A stretch of DNA of 8,565 nucleotides from Cacconaster sp045617505 (GTDB taxonomy: Bacteria; Bacteroidota; Bacteroidia; Bacteroidales; UBA932). The position numbers and the translations under genes were made by a program. The notes under the pieces are model-generated. The model was not told where the DNA came from and made no database searches. It saw only the letters and a program-made list of their open reading frames with translations. Every line of letters starts with the position of its first letter. Within the stretch, counting starts at the first letter, position 1. The stretch lies in the NCBI GenBank assembly GCA_045617505.1, contig JAZLIS010000109.1:1-8565 (forward strand), read 5' to 3'. Positions 6,195 through 8,565 of this stretch are shown here, piece after piece.

Positions 6195-7241
6195 ATGTTT
6201 AGAAAATCAATTTTCCTTTTTGCGCTTCTGTCTTTGTGCACAGTGGCTTTCGGTCAGACCGGATATGTTGTGATAACGGATTATGTAAAGGCGGGGACGG
6301 GGGAGGACGTGAGCGCCGCAATCCAGCAGGTGATAGACAACAGCCCCAACAGGACAATCTTCTTTCCGGACGGCGAGTATGTTATCGGTCAACCGATTCT
6401 CACGCCCGCGGAACCGCAGAAAAGTGTGTCACTCGAATTGTCCAACTATGCCGTGCTCCGTGCATCGGATGAGTGGAACTCCGATGAGGCGATGGTTCGT
6501 CTCGGGGGAAAGGACCCTGCGAACAATATCCGCCAGAACGGCAGCAACTACTATCTCTCCGGAGGAATCATCAACGGCAATCACAAGGCTGACGGCATAT
6601 CGATTGACGGGGGGCGGGAGACGGTTGTGCGCAACTGTTCCGTCAAGCACGTGAGGACCGGCCTCCATATCAAATATGGCACGAACAGCGGCTCGTCGGA
6701 CTGCGACATCCACGACATCAACATCGTGTGCGACTACCGGCCGGACTGCACTGGAATCCTGGTCGAAGGGTATGACAACACCTTCACCAACATCCGCATT
6801 TCCGGAGCACTTGTTGGGGTCAGACTTGTCAGTGCGGGCAACTATCTGCGGAATATCCATCCACTCTTCTACAATTCTGAGCAGGACTATGAGCAGAGCA
6901 TCGGCTTCCTGTGCGAGAGCGACAACAACTGGTTCGATTTCTGCTATTCGGACCAGTTCGGGACGGGATTCCAGAACAGCGGACAGTACAGCGTTCTGGA
7001 CAACTGCTTCGTATTCTGGTATGCCAAAACAGGGAAGCGTCATACCGCTATCAGGTCAACCGGAGAGTTCAATCTGACCGTGACGAATTTCACCGCCGGA
7101 ATGGGCGGTTGGAACGCCGCGTCGGAGGCGAATCTGATTCTTGATGCGGCACAGCCCGGGGGCAGGGGAGTCTTCAACAATCTCCACATATCCGAGCCGG
7201 AGATCCTTTCTGATACAAAATATCTGGAATACGTCAGATGA
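6195..7241 (+). CDS. Secreted right-handed beta-helix protein, pectate-lyase/GH28-like
   Basis: This 348-residue protein has a Sec signal peptide with likely cleavage after AFG (residue 20). The N-terminal GTGEDVSAAIQQVIDNSPNR (34-53) followed by IFFPDGEYVI (55-64) is the entry module typical of pectate-lyase-3/GH28-like parallel beta-helix proteins. Short repeating turns follow: LSGGIINGNHKADGISIDGG (121-140), RNCSVKHVRTGLHI (146-159), TGILVEGYDNTFTNIRISG (186-204) and LDNCFVF (268-274). The GGIING and ADGISI segments recall the GGxIDG and NTDGID positions of GH28, but I do not see a complete polygalacturonase active site. It could be a lyase, hydrolase, epimerase or only a glycan-binding protein. 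It starts 5 bp after the sialidase-fold gene, again with an ATATT leader, and its stop overlaps the ATG at 7238 of the next gene. Fold likely, activity unknown. Confidence 0.72.
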   Translation: MFRKSIFLFALLSLCTVAFGQTGYVVITDYVKAGTGEDVSAAIQQVIDNSPNRTIFFPDGEYVIGQPILTPAEPQKSVSLELSNYAVLRASDEWNSDEAMVRLGGKDPANNIRQNGSNYYLSGGIINGNHKADGISIDGGRETVVRNCSVKHVRTGLHIKYGTNSGSSDCDIHDINIVCDYRPDCTGILVEGYDNTFTNIRISGALVGVRLVSAGNYLRNIHPLFYNSEQDYEQSIGFLCESDNNWFDFCYSDQFGTGFQNSGQYSVLDNCFVFWYAKTGKRHTAIRSTGEFNLTVTNFTAGMGGWNAASEANLILDAAQPGGRGVFNNLHISEPEILSDTKYLEYVR

Positions 7242-7876
7242 TTGCCGGGGAAAGGATGCGAAAGAGACGCCTGTCGTTGACAATTCTGCTATGCTGCTTC
7301 AGCTTTGTATGTGCCGGCTTTGAATTTTCAGGATATGAGGGTGGGATGATGGTGCACTGCGGATATGTTTCCGCAGGTTCAGTCACCTTCCGTTCTCCAT
7401 CTGGAACCGGCACGGACATGATGATCAAGGGAGTCCCTGTCGGAATCGGCGGTGCTCTGAAGGTCGGATTCGACAAACATCTTCGCGTGGGAGGGGAGGG
7501 TTATGTATCCACCTTGAAATATGGATCTTACGGAAGCAGCGAGACAATAGGTTGGAGTGGCCTGCTGGCAGATTGTGTCTGGACGGGAGGCAGATGGTCC
7601 TGGTTTGTCGGAGGGACTGTCGGCGGCGGCAGTGTGAAGAATGTCACCCTGCTTTCAGATATGCCGTCTGACTTCATCCTTGAGGACAGTTCCTCTTCTT
7701 ACAGGGAATACGGATTTCTTGCGCTTGTTCCCTTCGCCGGCGTGGAATACGCCATCACCGAAAGAATCCATCTCACTGCAAAAGTGGACTGGATGTTCAA
7801 TGCCAGCAATCCTCAGCCCGATTTCGTGAAGGGGCCCAGACTTTATATCGGATTTATGTTCTGTCATTCGAGGTGA
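7238..7876 (+). CDS. Small outer-membrane beta-barrel-like protein of unknown function
   Basis: The first ATG overlaps the previous stop by 4 bp (ATGA). A second in-frame ATG at 7256 gives a cleaner signal peptide (MRKRRLSLTILLCCFSFVCA) and is preceded by GGGGAAAGG, so the true start may be 7256 (206 aa). The mature part is rich in Gly and aromatics and alternates as in barrel strands: GYEGGMMVHCGYVSAG (32-47), GVPVGIGGALKVGF (65-78), LRVGGEGYVSTLKYG (82-96), WSWFVGGTVGGGSVKN (120-135), FLALVPFAGVEYAI (160-173), IHLTAKVDWMF (177-187) and LYIGFMF (202-208). A hydrophobic and aromatic C-terminal strand fits insertion in the outer membrane. It is about the length of 8-stranded barrels. It is the last gene of the operon, and an inverted repeat follows at 7898-7930. 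I do not recognise a named family. It may be a porin-like or anchoring partner of the two upstream secreted proteins, which is an inference. Confidence 0.65.
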   Translation: MIAGERMRKRRLSLTILLCCFSFVCAGFEFSGYEGGMMVHCGYVSAGSVTFRSPSGTGTDMMIKGVPVGIGGALKVGFDKHLRVGGEGYVSTLKYGSYGSSETIGWSGLLADCVWTGGRWSWFVGGTVGGGSVKNVTLLSDMPSDFILEDSSSSYREYGFLALVPFAGVEYAITERIHLTAKVDWMFNASNPQPDFVKGPRLYIGFMFCHSR

Positions 7877-7897
7877 CCGGTACAGATCACCCGTAAA

Positions 7898-7930
7898 TTC
7901 CCGGACTTCCGGTAAAGATATATCCGGGAA
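7898..7930. terminator. Inverted repeat between convergent genes, possible bidirectional terminator
   Basis: TTCCCGGA (7898-7905) pairs perfectly with TCCGGGAA (7923-7930) around a 17-base loop. It lies 21 bp past the stop of the plus-strand operon and 7 bp past the stop of the minus-strand GNAT remnant. No strong T-run follows on either strand, so termination is only probable. Confidence 0.45.
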
Positions 7931-7937
7931 ATGTTTG

Positions 7938-8156
7938 CTATCCTATGAAGAGAAACATTCGCTGGGTATCCTGATCTTTTTTATAGTCTTCCACTGCAAT
8001 GAAATGATTCTTCTCGTAAAAAGGGATTGCGGAGTATCCTTCTTCGTGGAATGCATCGACGGTAAGGAAATGTCTTCCTTGACCTTTTGCAAGTTGAGCA
8101 AGTTGTGAGATAATGGTGGACCCGATTCCTTGATTCCTGTTTCTGGAAATGCAGCA
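7938..8156 (-). pseudogene. GNAT acetyltransferase remnant, C-terminal 72 codons only
   Basis: One minus-strand frame, without its own start codon, reads SRNRNQGIGST (acetyl-CoA-binding motif A, R/QxxGxG/A, about residues 4-14), then LAQLAKGQGRHFLTVDAF (19-36) and GYSAIPFYEKNHF (40-52), and stops at TAG (7938-7940). That is the C-terminal half of a GCN5-type N-acetyltransferase, whose full length is usually 140-180 residues. Directly upstream in the same frame is the TAA that ends the small ORF at 8157. A start ATG overlaps that TAA (TAATG, 8155-8159) but reads a different frame. The simplest account is an out-of-frame internal deletion that removed the N-terminal part while leaving the original coupled start. 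The gene is probably dead as an acetyltransferase. The long minus-strand ORFs in the two other frames here have no recognisable content. Confidence 0.78.
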
Positions 8157-8321
8157 TTATTCCCAAACCACTTCGTATTTCTTGTCAGAAGAACCTTTGT
8201 GATTTGTCGGATTAATGGCTGATTGGGTTGTGGAATCAGACTTGCCACGGCTTAATGTTTCATTAAGTCGTTTTGCATATTTGCCAGTAATGGGCTGTTT
8301 TTTTGTCTGAACTCCAAGCAT
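8157..8321 (-). CDS. Small ORF (54 aa) coupled to the GNAT remnant, uncharacterised, antitoxin-like position
   Basis: The ORF runs from ATG 8319-8321 to TAA 8157-8159. The product is basic and hydrophilic: it opens MLGVQTKKQPITGKYAKRLN, has a Ser/Thr/Asn-rich middle, and ends KKYEVVWE. It has no signal peptide or membrane segment. A good promoter lies upstream (8390-8421), and the stop overlaps the old GNAT start in a TAATG junction. Small proteins encoded just before GNAT toxins can be antitoxins that wrap the toxin, so this may be an orphaned antitoxin. That is inference from position; I do not recognise the family. An A7 run in codons 6-8 could be prone to slippage. It is intact although its partner is truncated. 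Confidence 0.5.
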   Translation of the reverse strand: MLGVQTKKQPITGKYAKRLNETLSRGKSDSTTQSAINPTNHKGSSDKKYEVVWE

Positions 8322-8389
8322 AATACCTATTATTGAATAGTCCCGCCTATTTGAGCATTGTTAAGAGGCTTGGCAGGTACCAGCGAATG

Positions 8390-8421
8390 CAAAAGTATAA
8401 ATTCATTTTAATTTATGCAAA
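8390..8421 (-). promoter_or_regulatory. Promoter of the small ORF, -33 box inside the IS-proximal hairpin
   Basis: On the minus strand TTTG (8418-8421) is followed after 20 bp by TACTTTTG (8390-8397), an excellent Bacteroidota promoter. Its predicted start near 8383 gives a leader of about 60 nt before the ATG at 8321. The -33 box overlaps the hairpin just downstream of the transposase stop, so part of this promoter may come from the IS end. Confidence 0.6.
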
Positions 8422-8429
8422 TAAATTAA
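8408..8429. repeat. Perfect AT-rich hairpin at the transposase stop codon
   Basis: TTAATTTAT (8408-8416) and ATAAATTAA (8421-8429) are perfect 9-bp arms around GCAA. The right arm contains the transposase stop (8426-8428). It could be a weak terminator or part of the terminal region of the IS. The boundary of the element itself cannot be placed from one end. Confidence 0.5.
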
Positions 8430-8565
8430 GCACATGACAAAATTTTAAAAATATCGAATGGCTGGGGCCTGAGAGGGTTCAGAAGCACGCTGGCTATGTG
8501 CTCAAGCCCGTACTTCATCACGCTGATGGCTCTGTTCCCAGTCTTTAGTATGCGGATGGCCTTGA
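8426..8565 (-). CDS. IS4-family transposase, C-terminal end (partial at window edge)
   Basis: One minus-strand frame is open from the right edge to TAA at 8426-8428 and encodes 45 residues. It contains MKYGLEHIASVLLNP (16-30) and ends PFDIFKILSCA. A YG(L/V)E-IA--LLNP segment followed by a terminal LSC(T/A) is characteristic of the C-terminus of IS4-type (DDE) transposases in Bacteroides and relatives. The catalytic domain and the other inverted repeat lie outside the window. The upstream part cannot be checked for intactness. Family from memory of this ending, hence moderate confidence. Confidence 0.7.
   Translation of the reverse strand, partial: KAIRILKTGNRAISVMKYGLEHIASVLLNPLRPQPFDIFKILSCA

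Noticed and set aside
6429..7043. 204-codon minus-strand ORF
   Set aside because: Antisense shadow of the beta-helix gene in GC-rich sequence; no family features.
4455..7876. Classical Sus-type polysaccharide utilisation locus
   Set aside because: No SusC TonB-dependent transporter, SusD lipoprotein or hybrid two-component regulator lies in the window.
7943..8248. 101-codon minus-strand ORF across the GNAT remnant
   Set aside because: Wrong frame: the GNAT motifs QGIGST and GYSAIPFYEKNHF read in another frame.

Overview
The window looks like a chromosomal accessory region of a Bacteroidales-type gut bacterium (Bacteroides, Alistipes or a relative). The signs are several promoters of the Bacteroidota type (-33 TTTG and -7 TAnnTTTG), AT-rich leaders instead of strong Shine-Dalgarno sites, a DUF975 membrane protein, secreted glycan-type proteins and the end of a Bacteroides-style IS4 transposase. 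The genus cannot be fixed from the sequence.

Positions 1-4261 are a defence block read on the minus strand. At its upstream end lies an AbiE-type (type IV) toxin-antitoxin pair: the antitoxin AbiEi (3632-4261) overlaps the nucleotidyltransferase toxin AbiEii (2808-3635) by 4 bp. After a 320-bp stretch of nested inverted repeats and a promoter comes a restriction-modification operon: a C5-cytosine methyltransferase (601-2484 or 2514) with an insertion of about 200 residues, and 4 bp later an MvaI/BcnI-fold endonuclease that runs off the left edge. The R-M genes look more AT-rich than the operon to their right.

Positions 4455-7876 form a tight plus-strand operon: a four-helix DUF975 membrane protein, a sialidase-fold lipoprotein, a secreted right-handed beta-helix protein, and a small outer-membrane beta-barrel-like protein. 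Gaps are 34 bp, 5 bp and a 4-bp overlap (or 14 bp, depending on the start). No SusC/SusD pair is present. The last three genes probably work together at the cell surface on a glycan, but substrate and activity are unknown. This is the best candidate here for a poorly described system.

Positions 7877-8565 are a decayed minus-strand segment, separated from the operon by an inverted repeat that could end both convergent transcripts. It holds an intact 54-codon ORF ending in a TAATG junction, the last 72 codons of a GNAT acetyltransferase that has lost its N-terminal part (a possible broken toxin-antitoxin-like pair), and the last 45 codons of an IS4-family transposase that runs off the right edge. 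The IS end appears to supply part of the promoter of the small ORF.
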